Notes under the pieces: model-generated
What the model saw: the letters and a program-made list of their open reading frames with translations, nothing else
The model's database searches: none
What the model was told of the DNA's origin: nothing
In this document: piece after piece, positions 18,345 to 29,559 of the stretch
Layout: every line of letters begins with the position of its first letter
How positions within the stretch are numbered: the stretch's first letter is position 1
Program-made: the position numbers and the translations under genes
From: Paraglomus occultum
Lineage: Eukaryota > Glomeromycota > Glomeromycetes > Paraglomerales > Paraglomeraceae
Reading direction: 5' to 3'
Assembly: GCA_910592205.1 (NCBI GenBank)
Contig: CAJVPJ010000150.1
Coordinates: forward strand, 1-39,760
DNA length: 39,760 nt

Positions 18345-20987
18345 TTATTTTTGAATCTTCTCAACTGGAAAGAAGCATTTGACATTTGCCCTATGCTGTT
18401 CAATACCAATTGTTGGTCTGCGCTTCCATATACTATCAAATGGATTAATATATGCACATAGTAAAGCATATAATTTGGTTTTAAGATCTTCAGTAAGAAA
18501 TTTAAATGGATCTAATGAGAAAACTCCCCAGTGTTGCTCAAAGTTTTCCCAAGACTTAAATTGTAACCTTGAATTACTCTCAGTTGCACCTAATGACCAA
18601 TAAAAGCACAAATAAGGCAAATCAAGATTAGCTAATTCAGATTCCCCAAAGACTGAAAATGGTGTCAATCTTGTAGTGGCTGCTTCAGTATATGCCTGCC
18701 CAGAAGTTGAATAATTCTTTACTTGTATCAGGATAAATGAATACTGCTCCTCTGATGTATTGTTCATCTTGACTGGCAACAGAAGATCACCACCACGTGC
18801 ATTACGTCCCAAAATCGCCCCAGCACCACGTTCAAAGAGACGTTTAAGAACTTGGCAACTTGGCGGGTCATTAAGCTGAACAAAATGTGTGAGGCACAGT
18901 TTGGACTGCAGAAAAGTTGTTTTAAGTTTTAAAGATTTAAGTCGGTTGTCACGTTGCTTAAGAGTCTGATAAGTCCCAAAAAGTGTGTTCAGAAAATCTC
19001 TCACAGATTTCTCTTGTGTATAAAGAGCATCACCAGATAATAATAACATATGTTGCCATCCAAGAATCAATATAATGCGTGCAACAAGCTCCCCACGAAA
19101 ACCCGCTTCAACAAGTCCATTCTTCAATGAAAATTCAAGTCTATCAAGTACAAATGTTCGATTATCCGTGACTTCAATAAGCCTCAAAGCGGCCTCAGAA
19201 AGTATAGGTTCCGAGGGATATATTACTAAGATATTCTCTCTATCTTCTGAAACAGCAATACAAGTAGCCATATAGCTACCCACAAGTAGATGAGTAAGCT
19301 GTGACTGAACTGAAATGTCCAGTGAGACTAAACAGCCTACAAGGGCCAGAGAAACGGCGATTCTATCCTCTTCTTTGTCAAATAGGATTTCTATTCGTTG
19401 TATTGGTTGATGTCCCCCTAATAGTTTGCACTTGGCAAATTCTATTATCTCTGTAATAGTTTTCCCTGCACAACTACTCGATGCCCACAATGGCCTACCA
19501 AACAGTAAGCGGCGATTTGGATGATCTGCTACCTTATTGTTATTGTTAAGAGCATCCAGCGTCATAACATCAATATACGGCGGAAGCAGCTTGACTCTTT
19601 CATCACGAATTCTCTCAGAATTGGAGCGTTTATACGGAGGGGAAAAGTTAGCTAACTTTCCCATTGTATCGAGCATGGCGCATAAAAATCCATACTGAGC
19701 CCATTGAATGTCCTTAAGAGAGCGACGAATTAGTCTGAATGGTGATAGTTCAGTTCCATGCTCCACATCGAGTAATTTCCGTGCTTCATCAAAACAGAGA
19801 AAGAGGTTTAGACCATGAATTGATTCGACTTGGTGAGGAATATCTTCGGGTGTGTGGCTGTCTTCAGAATCAGAATTCGCTTTCTCGAGCACTTTAACCC
19901 AGAATGCCTTTTCGTCAACTGGATTCATTTGCATTTCCCACAGTTGAGCTGGTCCTAGAAGACGTCCAGCTGAAAGTTCTTCAATAAGTACAGTAACTGA
20001 TGCCTTCAGAAATTTCTGAAACCAATGAATAGCAGCAAGGGCGCCTTCCTCATTTTGCATTACGTTAAGAGTTGACACGAGGCGGTCTGCAACACTGGTG
20101 TGAAGAGGATATCCATGGGCATCGCTTGAACGTAAGCATATGTAGATGACGTATGTATTTTGAGCCAACTCGGCAATCAACCGTGATTTACCGTAACCTG
20201 AACTCTGGATCAGAGCGAAGTAGGGAGCATATACCGGATCCTTGTTACAAGTATGTAAGCAGTATTTGATATGTTGTTCGAATTCGTTCATGACCCCATT
20301 GACGTGCACAAATTCGTCAGTGAAGGCTTTTTTGGCTGTTACAACGTCCAGATTCTCCGCCTTACGCTTTTGTCCAGCCCGATCTATTATAACGTATTTA
20401 AAAAGAAATATTAGTGTAGTGCGATAGGAAAAAACAGCTAATGGAAAACGCGAATTTGCAGAACCCGCAGATTTTCCCTCAGATTCCTTCCGTCGTTCGA
20501 ACAGACGTGCAATTTCCAAGTAACTCCATAGCTGCTCTATGACTTCGTGTGTTCTAATGCCGTTTACTATGCGCTCTTCCCAGGGCGCGTGTTGTAATGC
20601 ATGCCAACTATTCCCTCTGTTGACCCCTTGGCTACTCTAAGAACCCCTATTACTTCACAACGTGCATTGCTTACCTTGCAGAGTCAACCCCATTTTCATG
20701 GCAACAGCTTGCACAACGTTCTGATGCGAGAAGTACGTTCTTATGTTACCAACTGCGTTGTTACGTCCTTCGTCACCACTGTTGTTGTATTCGTTTCGAA
20801 ACAGGGTTGCATTCGTGGGGTCGTTACCAAGAGCGTGGCTGACCCACAGCTCGAAGTATGCGTCACGAGAGCGTTTCCTGTCGTCATCCAGCTCATCGAT
20901 GTCTTTTCCTTCATTCTTGTGGTTTTTCACATAGAGGATAAGCATTGTCAGCTCTTCAGCTGGTGCGTTAAAACTAGAGGAAGCCAT
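18345..20987 (-). CDS. Crinkler/CR-type P-loop NTPase fused to REase-like nuclease
   Basis: Predicted 864-residue protein. Exon 1 is 20987-20675; exon 2 is 20626-18345; the 48-base intron has a GTAAGC donor and a CCAAG acceptor, the only acceptor in phase. Residues 1-140 are not recognised, without a clear LFLAK-type ubiquitin-like header or signal peptide. The NTPase domain has a Walker A loop, QSSGYGKSRL (about 245-254), and a Walker B, LFLCFDEA (about 379-386). The C-terminal restriction-endonuclease fold has E617 in GFRGELVAR, D718 in GGDLLLPV and Q739/K741 in ILIQVKN, a complete E-D-QxK set, so catalysis is plausible. This architecture is described for CR effectors of fungi and oomycetes, which are thought to target nuclei. 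A 66-base in-frame segment near 20400-20465 (hydrophobic when translated) could be a second intron. The gene is visibly more GC-rich than its flanks and lies alone between the inverted-repeat arms. Confidence 0.85.
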
Positions 20988-21705
20988 TTTGTGGAGAGAG
21001 TACGTGTTATCGTTATATTATCGCGTTTTGCTAAAAGCAAATTTTAGATCACGGGAAATTTTGATGCAACACAGGGACTAAATCAATTAGTTATTTATTA
21101 ATTACCGAAATGTAAAAGCGTAGAGAAATAACTCTTCCCCTTGATAACATTATACTGTACATTTTACTGTCACCACTAGTTATTCATCAATAAATTTCGC
21201 TACATCGGGCATTTGCATCAAAATGTTTTCTGTATTAAAGCACTGTAATTTTCCCGCTCTAAATTTTTATTGTAACTTGCATATTATATAGATAATTTAT
21301 GTAACATGCGGCTGGATAAATTACACAAGTTTGTTTTTTTTTAAATAACTGCATTACACTATTCTCAATCACAATTTATGTAAAAGCACTTGGCAAAACA
21401 TAAATCCGCAACCGTTTGAGTACAACAGTTTCTGGTGCACGTTTATATTTGGCAGTATAAACTATTCGAATCACCAGAACTGAAAATCTGTCCGATTGTG
21501 TATGTACGTCGTGATAAAAAGCATCCGAATATGTAACTCTTGACTTAGTATTAGTGGGTCCTTTATTGGCACAGCTACGGTGGACCGCTACAGCTGTTTT
21601 GAATACATAAGAATAAGATAATAAATTTATAAAGTAGTACATTAACAATACATGTATCCTAATTCGAAATTTCGAGTGACATGCTCTTTTTAAAAACATA
21701 AAATT
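20988..21705. other. 5' flank of the NTPase-nuclease gene, no gene assigned
   Basis: AT-rich and unique in the window. A 107-codon minus-strand open frame (21376-21699) has no recognisable domain or splice context. It could be a small unknown gene, but I cannot support it. Confidence 0.4.
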
Positions 21706-21970
21706 TTTCTATCTGAATTAAGATTTTCTTTCTCTGTGAGGCGCCTTTGTCTCATGCTGTTCATTCTCTCAGTTTTAATGCTTTTATTCTAAATCGAACT
21801 TATATATTCTGTTATGTCGAGATAAAATCTACAGTACTATAAGTTACTATTAATGCGAGAATTTCATTATCTCGAGCTAGCCTGTATTCGCTGTGTGTAA
21901 GTCTTGTAATGTACTATATCATTAAATTCAGCGTTTGAATGAATTTACAGTCCACTAAGAGCTATTTATT
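21706..21970 (+). repeat. Dispersed repeat G, copy 1
   Basis: TTTCATTATCTCGAGCTAGC and CCTGTATTCGCTG plus flanks match 34040-34260 (TTTCATTATCTCTAGGATAGC, CCTGTATTCGCCG). The first part (GAGGCGCCTTTGTCTCATG) also matches 29515-29540. Confidence 0.65.
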
Positions 21971-23024
21971 ACATATACTGTACATAAATTATAAAAATAC
22001 ATAGAGCTTAAAAATCTACTAAAAGATACATGATTAGATAAATAATCTCTATATACCGTATATGCCCTACTTCTATTATCTACCTATGATTACCAAGACA
22101 TAAACCAGAGCTACCAATTGAGGAAACTAGCCACCAGTAAAAACTTAACTGCACTTTGTGTATGACTAAGATAGTGGTGTATGTGGGTGTTGCTGTTGTC
22201 GGTATGTATTGTCTCTGAGTTGCGGAAGGGGGCATGTTGGTGGAGGAGAAACTGGTTGGAGATTTAGTTGGTTGGTTGTGAGTCAGGAACTCATTAACTC
22301 GGACATCACCCCTGTCTTCATGCAGTTGCACAGTATGGACGGATGACTACTACTACTGCATCTACGACTTCACGGTCTCTTAATAACCATGAATTGCCCT
22401 TTTTTCTCCGATTCGTCTACCATCGAACCAGGTATGGCTGGAGATTTGGGTGCTTAAGCGCCTTAGCAGGATTTGACAATGAGTGGAGTGACAATCTTTC
22501 TAATTCGAGAAAGTGCGCAGCTATTATATAATTGCGGTTAAAGCTAAAATAAATAATACAGTATAATGGAGCTATCGTATTCGAAAGACAATCATTATTT
22601 TCCCCATACAGGAAATGATGTGGTTGTTGCTATTCGTTTGACTATTTCCTTACCCGTATGCAGGGAAAGTTTGTTGCATAACTACAACGTGTAGTGCAAA
22701 TAATACAACCTCCTGATACTCCTGAAAATCTGAAGAATCAATAAAATGTACCCGGGGCGTAGGCTTCCGTTTTTTGCGCCAACCAGCTATTCTTTCTTAT
22801 ACGTCCATTCCCAATCTGAAAATTTGCAGTTTACGTCGGAGTAGAGTAGCTGACAATATTAAAAACGACTTCTCCGCCAATAATCGGGTCTCTGCATTGT
22901 GTTTCATCAGTATTACAGTATTAGCTTTAGCCATAATCATGTGATTAATGATCTTATTATATAATTGCCCAATAACGATGATATGTATAAAAACAATTTT
23001 TTTATTGTGATATCATCCCGTAAA
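21971..23024. repeat. Repeat B copy 2 and spacer
   Basis: 22320-22660 is the second copy of 8106-8400. 22740-22830 matches, inverted, the 3' part of gene-like repeat F (CCCAATCTGAAAATTTGCAG is the mirror of its TTTTCAG-ATTG junction). The minus-strand frame at 22080-22331 is Thr/Pro/Ser-rich low-complexity sequence and is not conserved in other copies. No gene. Confidence 0.5.
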
Positions 23025-23270
23025 CAAATGTCAAACTCTGTTTATTGCGTAAACAAATGCTAGATATTTCTGAACATACCATCGCTAAAGTTGTTATAAC
23101 ATATTGTGCTTCGGGAGCTGCTCCAGTTCGATACTGTCGTTAATTCGCAGTTAACAATCTTTGAAATAGCTCTTAGCTATCACCACGTTTATGACACTTT
23201 GACACCCACTCCAGTCTGAGCACCCACATGGGAGGAGCTTGTGTGGTATTATTGGTTCATACAAACCGTT
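23025..23270 (+). repeat. Dispersed repeat C, copy 3
   Basis: TGTCGTTAATTCGCAGTTAA, CTATCACCACGTTTATGACA and GGGAGGAGCTTGTGTGGT, as at 8640 and 10498. Confidence 0.65.
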
Positions 23271-24042
23271 CAGCTGATTAATCAAAATTAATAATACGAA
23301 GAACTAAGTTAGTGCTACTAATATAGTATATTCGACATAGCTTTTTTCTCGCATAATTCCCTCAAATAATGTATGCATTTATGCATAATGGTGTCATAAT
23401 GGTGTCACTATTGCGTCATAAATATAAATATAAAAAAACGCTGCAACACAAATATACTATTAACAGCTGGGTCAATTCACTAAGAAAGATATATCTCAAC
23501 ATTTCATAATAACTTTTCGCGGATAATAATAATGGGTTTACTCTGCATGATAAATGAATTTGCGGTATCAGACTTTTTTCAAATTGTTAATTTACTATGG
23601 CAGGGTCTACAAATTTGTTGACCCATTTCGCATTTGTAGATATTATTTTGAGGCTAATTGTAACCCACAACATTATCAATAATATTTATGTTAATTTGGC
23701 ACTTATTTGAAAGATACTTTACGGGGAAAATTTTTTCAGCGTTGTTAATTGGAAATTGATTTATTTATCACCTTTATCAAATTTAAACAAAAAAGTTGTA
23801 AATATTATTCAGGTAGCAAAAGTTTCATTATATCATTGCATTAATAGCGTATTACAATGATTCTATTATGGATCGGAATTCCAGCGCAGGAGGGTTAAAG
23901 TTGAACTTACCATTCAGCATTAGCAATGATACTTAGGGTACAACATTTATAATTTACGCTGAATACATATTTTATTTAATTTGTTGCCATAATTTAACGT
24001 ATATCTACATATCTTAATTCATATAATACTTGTAGCATAAAC
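23271..24042 (+). repeat. Dispersed repeat D, copy 2
   Basis: 23460-23960 follows 8870-9170, with extra internal sequence (23570-23740) that is absent from copy 1. Ends with CTTAGGGTACAACATTTATA. A short tandem duplication, CATAATGGTGT, is seen near 23383-23405. Confidence 0.6.
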
Positions 24043-24621
24043 TTAATTCAAAAGATAAATTATGGACATTTTAGTCCGAATATGTTGCTCTTCTGTCCTC
24101 CTTTCTTCCCGGCTATTTTTAATCATGGTCCGAGTGCGATCAGGAAGTTCTTCAGAAATCCTGGCCCACCTGGGGCCATGGATATGGTACAGCCGACTAA
24201 CTGCATCGTGTTCAACGGCAGTAAGCGGGGTTGTATTGACTAGAGAATGAAAGGTGGTATGGTTATTACGATGTAAAAATAGAGTTGTAACAACACGTAA
24301 ATTTGAAAGACTACATACTTCCTGGGCGTATATTTCGCCATCTGTATTAACATAATAAACGTTGTGTCAAATCGTAGGATACGACAATATTACGACAAAT
24401 ATTATTTAAAAACATGATCAACACGCTTACCTGTGTGAACACTGATGAGCAGACTTGCCTAAAATTCGTGATATATCTAGCCACCGCGGACCGTATAGAC
24501 GATAAAGACCAACCAGGGCAGTGTCTTCCTACATACATATAAGCGAATAAGAAATAGCAATAGTAATAGTAAAATTATGTGCATAGTACATATGTCATCT
24601 TACTGAAGAGCTCCACACCAT
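24043..24621 (-). CDS. Mini R2R3-MYB protein, type 2 (copy C)
   Basis: Intact 111-residue two-repeat MYB-like protein. Exons (minus): 24621-24604, 24528-24431, 24341-24319, 24239-24043 (18+98+23+197 bases, 112 codons with stop); introns 75, 89 and 79 bases. Each of the first three exons is exactly one codon shorter than in copies D, E and G, so the phase survives. Repeat 1 has W3, W22, W40, with LYGPRWLDISRILGKSAHQ and RWRNIRPG. Repeat 2 has L and W at the first two core positions, HIHGPRWARISEELPDRTRTM, and a KNSREE end. It is the most divergent type-2 copy and the only intact MYB inside the inverted-repeat spacer. Expected role: sequence-specific DNA binding; targets unknown. The fragment at 10925-11045 is its closest relative in the window. 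Confidence 0.84.
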
Positions 24622-24666
24622 AATTGTAAACAATAGTCTACGCTGAAAGCAAACAGCAAAACTTTC

Positions 24667-24676
24667 TTTTTATATA
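24667..24676 (-). promoter_or_regulatory. TATA box of MYB copy C
   Basis: TATATAAAAA on the minus strand, about 50 bases 5' of the start codon at 24621, preceded by GCA as in copy E. Confidence 0.65.
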
Positions 24677-24679
24677 TGC

Positions 24680-25504
24680 AAGTTGCAACGGAACGTTGAC
24701 ACGACACTAGTATTATTAGTGCAGTATTATTTTAACAAAATCAATATTTTTCTAATTTTATTTTTAAATACTGGTATTGGTCCATTCTAATTTTATAAAC
24801 TAAGAGGTCATAATAACCAATAATAATGTTTTTTCTGATAATAATGATAATTTATGTTTGTATGCAAAATATGCTGTACTATAAAATGCCGGAGAAAAGT
24901 TTCGCCACAATAACGAACAAAAGCGTTATTTATTACATAAAAATCACGTTTTGATCCCGTGTTTATATAACGATACAAATTCTATAATACATAAACAACA
25001 ATCAATAAATAAGTATATTGTATAATAAGTGGTAAATTTATACGTTTACAGACAACCTGTTATACACGACTGAAGGATTTGAATTAAGAACATAAGGCAG
25101 CTACAGTTGCAAAACGTAATGGTAGACTTTCCATATTGACGAAAAGAGACAAGAAGCAGTTTGCAAGGAACACTCAATATGATGGAGCTGGTGTCATCGA
25201 TGGCTACTATTTTATTAATAACGTGGTTTCTGCTGGTGATACAGCGTAATGATCTGGCACACAAAATTATAGAAAGTACCAAATCGGGAACATAAGCTCT
25301 TACTGTTATTCAATGAACTGCCAAATTTAGCGAATTTGGCACCGATACGGGGGGCCCAGTTCTGTATTGCTATTAGCGTTAGAACCGCTTTCTGGTCATT
25401 GGTTACTTGCCATCGTGTACAGTCAGCACAGGGTTTCTACTTAATTGGTCATTTCGGTTTAGGAAACTTTCTCCTTTTATCCCAGTGGTCGGATAACTCG
25501 AGTA
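24680..25504. other. No gene assigned
   Basis: AT-rich; unique in the window. The two open frames across 25046-25282 (either strand) show no domain. The segment ends where repeat E copy 2 begins. Confidence 0.4.
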
Positions 25505-26200
25505 TTAAATAGCCATCTATAGTGAGTAAAGTAAGCCCTGTTAAAAGTCACTAATTGTTTAAATAGATTTACGGAAGACGCTAAAATTATGCGAGCACTC
25601 GCTTATGTGTAGCATTACGACAAAATCCATAAAGTTATGTAACATAGTAATAGGGGATGGTAGAACCATCTAAAAATAAACATTTCCAAATTTTGTTCTG
25701 CAGATTCTAATAAATTACCCCTATTTAGATTTGCGTTTTGGAACCCACTCGCATTTTTTGTATCCTCGGCGTGCTTTGTATCGTATTGTATTCGGTCAAA
25801 AACCTATTGTAGCACTGCTCCAAAATTTCCATGGTATGTTGCGTGTGTTTTCTTGTACGTTACATGACACTTATTCAATAAACTGATAATGAAGAAGACT
25901 ATAGTTTGATTGAACAAAGTTAGATTACATTTTCGTCAATTTTTCCTGATACAGGTTCATGCTTTTGATTGATCTTTTGAATTTTTATTTTCTAAAATTA
26001 TTTCAACACACTACTTATACTTTATGCTACTATTTTACGCGCCTATGTCAATGTTGTGTGTCAAATCGGAAAGGTACAGTGAATTAGTAACACGATATAA
26101 CATAAGCAATATTAATTCTGCTGCTACATAATTTAATTATATTTGCCTTATTAAACTGCTTGATATTTAATTTAATGAAAAATACTTTAGTACTTGAACA

Positions 26201-26800
26201 GATCATAGGCTAGCCAGTTCTACGAAATGAAATGTGTAGTCGGTACAAAACGTTTTTTGATCTTTTGTTTGTATGCACACTGAGAGAGGTGGTCAATGCA
26301 TTTACGCGTAACGGCTTAGTTTAAGAATACAAATTGTCGTACATGGTTAATATGTCGACTCAATGGTCACGAGAGAGCGTAATGACTCTTGACTCGGTTA
26401 AGGGTTTAACTACCATTTCGAAAGTGCGTGGCTTATTTCATCGTAGACAACAGTTAGTGATTTTTGAAATAGGGTTTTAAATCGAGTCATGTACACTAAT
26501 CATCGATGTTATTATCCTAGAGTAGGAAAAATTCTTGGTCGTAGATCAACTTGGTATTTTATCGGTTGGGGTCTTGGTAAGAGATGTATAATGTGTTGAT
26601 CCGTTATGAACAATGTTGACAATATTACCAAACGAGCCTCCGACTTTAAACAACTTTTTTATTACCAAAAATTACTTAGTGAGGCAAATATAACTGCGAA
26701 CTGATAATTACAGATAGGTTCAGAATGGATAGTTTATAAGTGATATAATAAAGGGATCGAACATTTTCAAAATTCTACTGCGCAAGTTAGGTATATACTA
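26201..26800. repeat. Duplicated spacer
   Basis: 26275-26445 and 26500-26710 match 16080-16560 inverted. CGAGTCATGTACACTAATCATCGATG also occurs, diverged, at 17455 and 30610. No gene. Confidence 0.55.
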
Positions 26801-26807
26801 TATAATT

Positions 26808-26990
26808 ATGCCATGCTTTGTATTGTATTCGTTTGCTTCCAAACATAATTTCCAATTTCTTCGGGAGTGAACGAGGATATTTCGTCCGAGGAACATTCTG
26901 TGGATTCTAATCTGTTGTACAAATACGTCACTCCTTTCTCTGTAGAAAATAATTGTGCATTCTTTCCATATTACGTCACACCTATTATTA
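26808..26990 (-). pseudogene. TTC1 5'-end relic (direct copy)
   Basis: TTCGTTTGCTTCCAAACATA, CAATTTCTTCGGGAGTGAAC and TCCGAGGAACATTCTGTG match TTC1 exon 1 and its start region (6120-6230). The start codon region, several codons and the rest of the gene are lost. The upstream TTTCCATATTACGTCA of the real gene (6298-6311) is kept at 26968-26983. Confidence 0.75.
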
Positions 26991-27029
26991 TCAATCTAAT
27001 CTATATATTAATATATATTAATATCGCCA

Positions 27030-27438
27030 GATGATTGTCGGAAATTCTAATCCGCCTGGACCTAACCGCATCATTTTCAAAGGTAGTAGAACGGTCTTCC
27101 ATTGACTAGTAGAAAGGTACCATTCTGAATAACAGTTGAAAACGAGAGCTGTAGCGATATGTAAATCATGTCTTCAGGCCGTAATACATGTATCGTAGTA
27201 ATTCATAATGTCAATATGTAGGATACAACGGATATCATGTAAAAACACAACATCAACACTTTCACTTTTTAGAACTCTGCTGAGCAGACTTGTTACTCAA
27301 GGCACGTCGTAGAGACAGAGTTTTTCTACCGACAATAAGGGATGGATAGTAATAGTAGCATTTGCTGTATTTAGTGTATTAGGCAAAACGTCGCCAATTT
27401 TATGACGTGCATCATACCTGAGAGCTCCATGTCTCCAT
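27030..27438 (-). pseudogene. Type-1 MYB pseudogene (copy I)
   Basis: Exon 1 (27438-27418) is intact and reads M-E-T-W-S-S-Q with a GTATG donor. Exon 2 (about 27326-27262) has lost roughly 35 bases, the microexon (27190-27167) has lost its acceptor, and the last exon (27105-27030) is cut off after the N-D-A-V-R block. A TATATAAT box remains about 70 bases upstream (27504-27511). Gene is dead. Confidence 0.8.
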
Positions 27439-27519
27439 GATTGTGGAAATAGGCGTGCTTTGGGAGCAAGTCCTTGAAGTGAACGGCAAGGCTATGCAAG
27501 TGTCATTATATAGAAGCAA

Positions 27520-27816
27520 ATGCCCAAGATTCGAATGCAGGAGATCAAACGACATTTAACCGCTCATGAGTTAGCAGATGGCGTAGTTCCGTTGTTTCGA
27601 ACATTGAAGATATATTACACAACAAAGAACATTTCTTTGGACTGTCAAAAGCATGATATTAAATACAGATGCAAAGTATGTGAACCAGCATTACAAAAAA
27701 ACTTATGTTCAAATATGTACGGCCATTCCAGTTTGAAACTGACCATTATAATTCTGCAGACTTTTTTAAAGAACGAATGGTTGATAAGAGCTCAAAATAG
27801 TCAGCTCGTGGTTTAA
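27520..27816 (+). CDS. Divergent unknown ORF, second copy
   Basis: Unrecognised 98-codon frame, head-to-head with the type-1 MYB pseudogene and 80 bases from its start. The core HELADGVVPLFRTLKIYYT matches the minus-strand ORF at 15080-15466. After that core, a one-base shift relative to that ORF gives a different C-terminus here, while the old frame still encodes RPFQFETDHYN and SADFFKERMVDKSSK before the same stop. So the annotated C-terminus is probably not ancestral, and this copy is likely a frameshifted pseudogene. Confidence 0.33.
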   Translation: MPKIRMQEIKRHLTAHELADGVVPLFRTLKIYYTTKNISLDCQKHDIKYRCKVCEPALQKNLCSNMYGHSSLKLTIIILQTFLKNEWLIRAQNSQLVV

Positions 27817-27829
27817 TACCAATAAGTAA

Positions 27830-28438
27830 GAACTAAAATCTCGTCTTCTTTAGGAAGGATGGTCAATATAAGAAGATTATTGATTCTCAATAATAGAGTT
27901 TTCGCTCGTTGCTGTTTCTTCTGCCTGATTGCAGGTTTATAATCAATTAGATCAGCATTTAAAATGTTTATTTCTGTCCCATTTGTGTAGGGCTGTTTCT
28001 ATCGCATAACTGTAATTAATACGATGGCATGTACCGCGAATGAAAAAGTGATGGAAAACCCTTTGTTTCGAGATCAATATTTTATTGTTTAAAAGCAGGC
28101 AAAACAGTTCGCAACTTGGTCAATGCCTATGATTGAAGGTTAATGAGGAGAGGAGAAAAAACTTGCGGCTTGCAGTGTCAAACAGAGATTGTGGGTAACT
28201 ACAACCACGGAAAAGCTTTATTATTATTATTGCAAGACGTATTTCCATAATCATATGCCAGATCCATATTGAAGCTTATGTTCTGTATTACAGTATTACC
28301 ATAGTCGCTGGAGATATGTCGGTTTAATTATACTTATTAATTATTATCTGACATGTAACACAATGCGGGTTACAATGCATGAGCATCTAAGCATATATGT
28401 GCATATGTTTACATCACCAGGCGTGTCACATGGGGATT
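27830..28438. repeat. Duplicated spacer
   Basis: Matches 14441-15070 inverted (ATCTCGTCTTCTTTAGGAAGGATGG and TATCGCATAACTGTAATTAA regions, also at 32125 and 32395). No gene. Confidence 0.6.
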
Positions 28439-29033
28439 TCAGTTTAGCAGACCAGCTATTGACATCTTCGCTCGAATACTTTCTTCTTCCGCTTGCATCT
28501 CCTCTCGGCTGGCTTTTACCATATTTCGAGTGCGACCAGGGAGGTTTGCAGAAATCCTCGCCCACCTGGGGCCATGAACACGGTATTGCTGACTAACTGT
28601 ATCATGTTCGAAGGTATTAAATGGCTCTTTGTTGACTAGGGAATGAAGAAAGGGTTATTATTTATTCTAAATAAGCATGGCGAACGGCATGAAATAATGA
28701 TTTGAATAGTTACATACTTCCAGGGCGCAGTGCATTTTGCCACCTGTATCAACGTTGTAGTAATTTATCATGTCAATACGTAAGATACAACGGATGGGGT
28801 GATGTAAAAAAAACATTGTCAACACGCTTACCTATTTGAACACTGATGAGCAGACTTGGTCTCTAAGATACGGGAGATCGTTACCCACTGGGGGCCGTAC
28901 ATAAGGTAAAGAGTAATCAAAGCAGCGTCTTCCTACATACGAATAATCAAGTAAGAATTGGCGATAGTAAGTAGTAGGAATGTTTTGAGCAATGGTACAT
29001 CTGTCATCTTACTTGAGAACTCCATTTCTCCAT
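28439..29033 (-). CDS. Mini R2R3-MYB protein, type 2 (copy D)
   Basis: Intact 114-residue protein made of two MYB/SANT repeats. Exons (minus): 29033-29013, 28932-28832, 28743-28718, 28635-28439 (21+101+26+197 bases); introns 80, 88 and 82 bases. W4, W23, W42 of repeat 1 are 19 residues apart; MYGPQWVTISRIL and KSAHQCSNRW form its recognition helix, and the microexon supplies RWQNALRPG. Repeat 2 has F55, W74 and HGPRWARISANLPGRTRNMVK, with S-R-E-E where the third tryptophan would be. The tail is acidic and basic mixed (QAEEESIRAKMS). Very close to copy G, its inverted-repeat partner. The leader carries a 16-base tandem repeat and a TATA-like box. Confidence 0.85.
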
Positions 29034-29039
29034 GTTGAA

Positions 29040-29085
29040 GCCGAACAGCGACAATGCCGAACAGCGACAATGCCGAACAGCAATC
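29040..29085 (-). repeat. 16-base tandem repeat in the leader of MYB copy D
   Basis: Plus strand GCCGAACAGCGACAAT twice, then GCCGAACAGCAATCC. Starts a few bases from the start codon. Copy E has only related single units (CCGAACAGCAAAAG, CCGAACAAGACAAT). Confidence 0.85.
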
Positions 29086-29089
29086 CAGC

Positions 29090-29099
29090 CTTTTTATGC
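29090..29099 (-). promoter_or_regulatory. TATA-like box of MYB copy D
   Basis: CATAAAAAGG on the minus strand, about 60 bases 5' of the start codon; the equivalent of the TATATAAG box of copy E. Confidence 0.5.
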
Positions 29100-29559
29100 A
29101 TGTGCCTGATCAATAAGATGGCGCTATGCTAATCGTTTTTCCCCCCAATACATCTCACACACAAAATATACCGAGCGCATTAACATATACCCTTGATATT
29201 AGATTGGTCGATAATGAACACAAGACTCGTGGACGGCGCTGGGCCTGCAATGAAGATCACACGTCAATTTTTGTTCCCACGATTACCCACATGGCCCTAA
29301 ATCTGACGGTAACGGTTTAACCATCTTTAGAGGCTTTAATTTTAGCGTCAAAGAGCGAGAGCCTCTTCCAACAGAGGCCTTACTGGCATTTAGATCAAGC
29401 TCAGCAATGTCAGATTGTGCTTGGATAACACACGTTGCTCTTTTAAAAGACATATTTCAGCTTGCGAGACACTGGACAAACTTCTTCTCTCTGAAGTAAG
29501 GTTTTCTTCTTTGTCTTTGGGACGCCTTTGTTTCATTTTTACTGCTCATCTCTATCTAT
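29100..29559. repeat. Duplicated MYB upstream region
   Basis: 29230-29530 matches 13310-13600 inverted: GACGGTAACGGTTTAACCAT, CAAAGAGCGAGAGCCTCTTC and TCTCTGAAGTAAGGTTTTCT. No gene. Confidence 0.6.

Noticed and set aside
18379-20427. Plus-strand open frames at 18379-18603, 19075-19275 and 20242-20427
   Set aside because: Antisense to the NTPase-nuclease gene and without protein-family features.
20601-21047. 148-codon plus-strand open frame
   Set aside because: Antisense to exon 1 of the NTPase-nuclease gene; the minus-strand frame has the better start, donor and codon content.
22400-22495. tRNA-like signal: GGTTCGA plus AAGGCGCTTAAGC on the minus strand
   Set aside because: Only a B-box-like motif is present; no acceptor stem or cloverleaf can be drawn, and the related copy at 8200 lacks the other half. 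At most a tRNA-derived SINE relic.
24062-24250. Plus-strand open frames at 24062-24250, 28363-28596 and 34838-35047
   Set aside because: All are antisense to MYB last exons, where lack of antisense stops is a by-product of the coding sequence.
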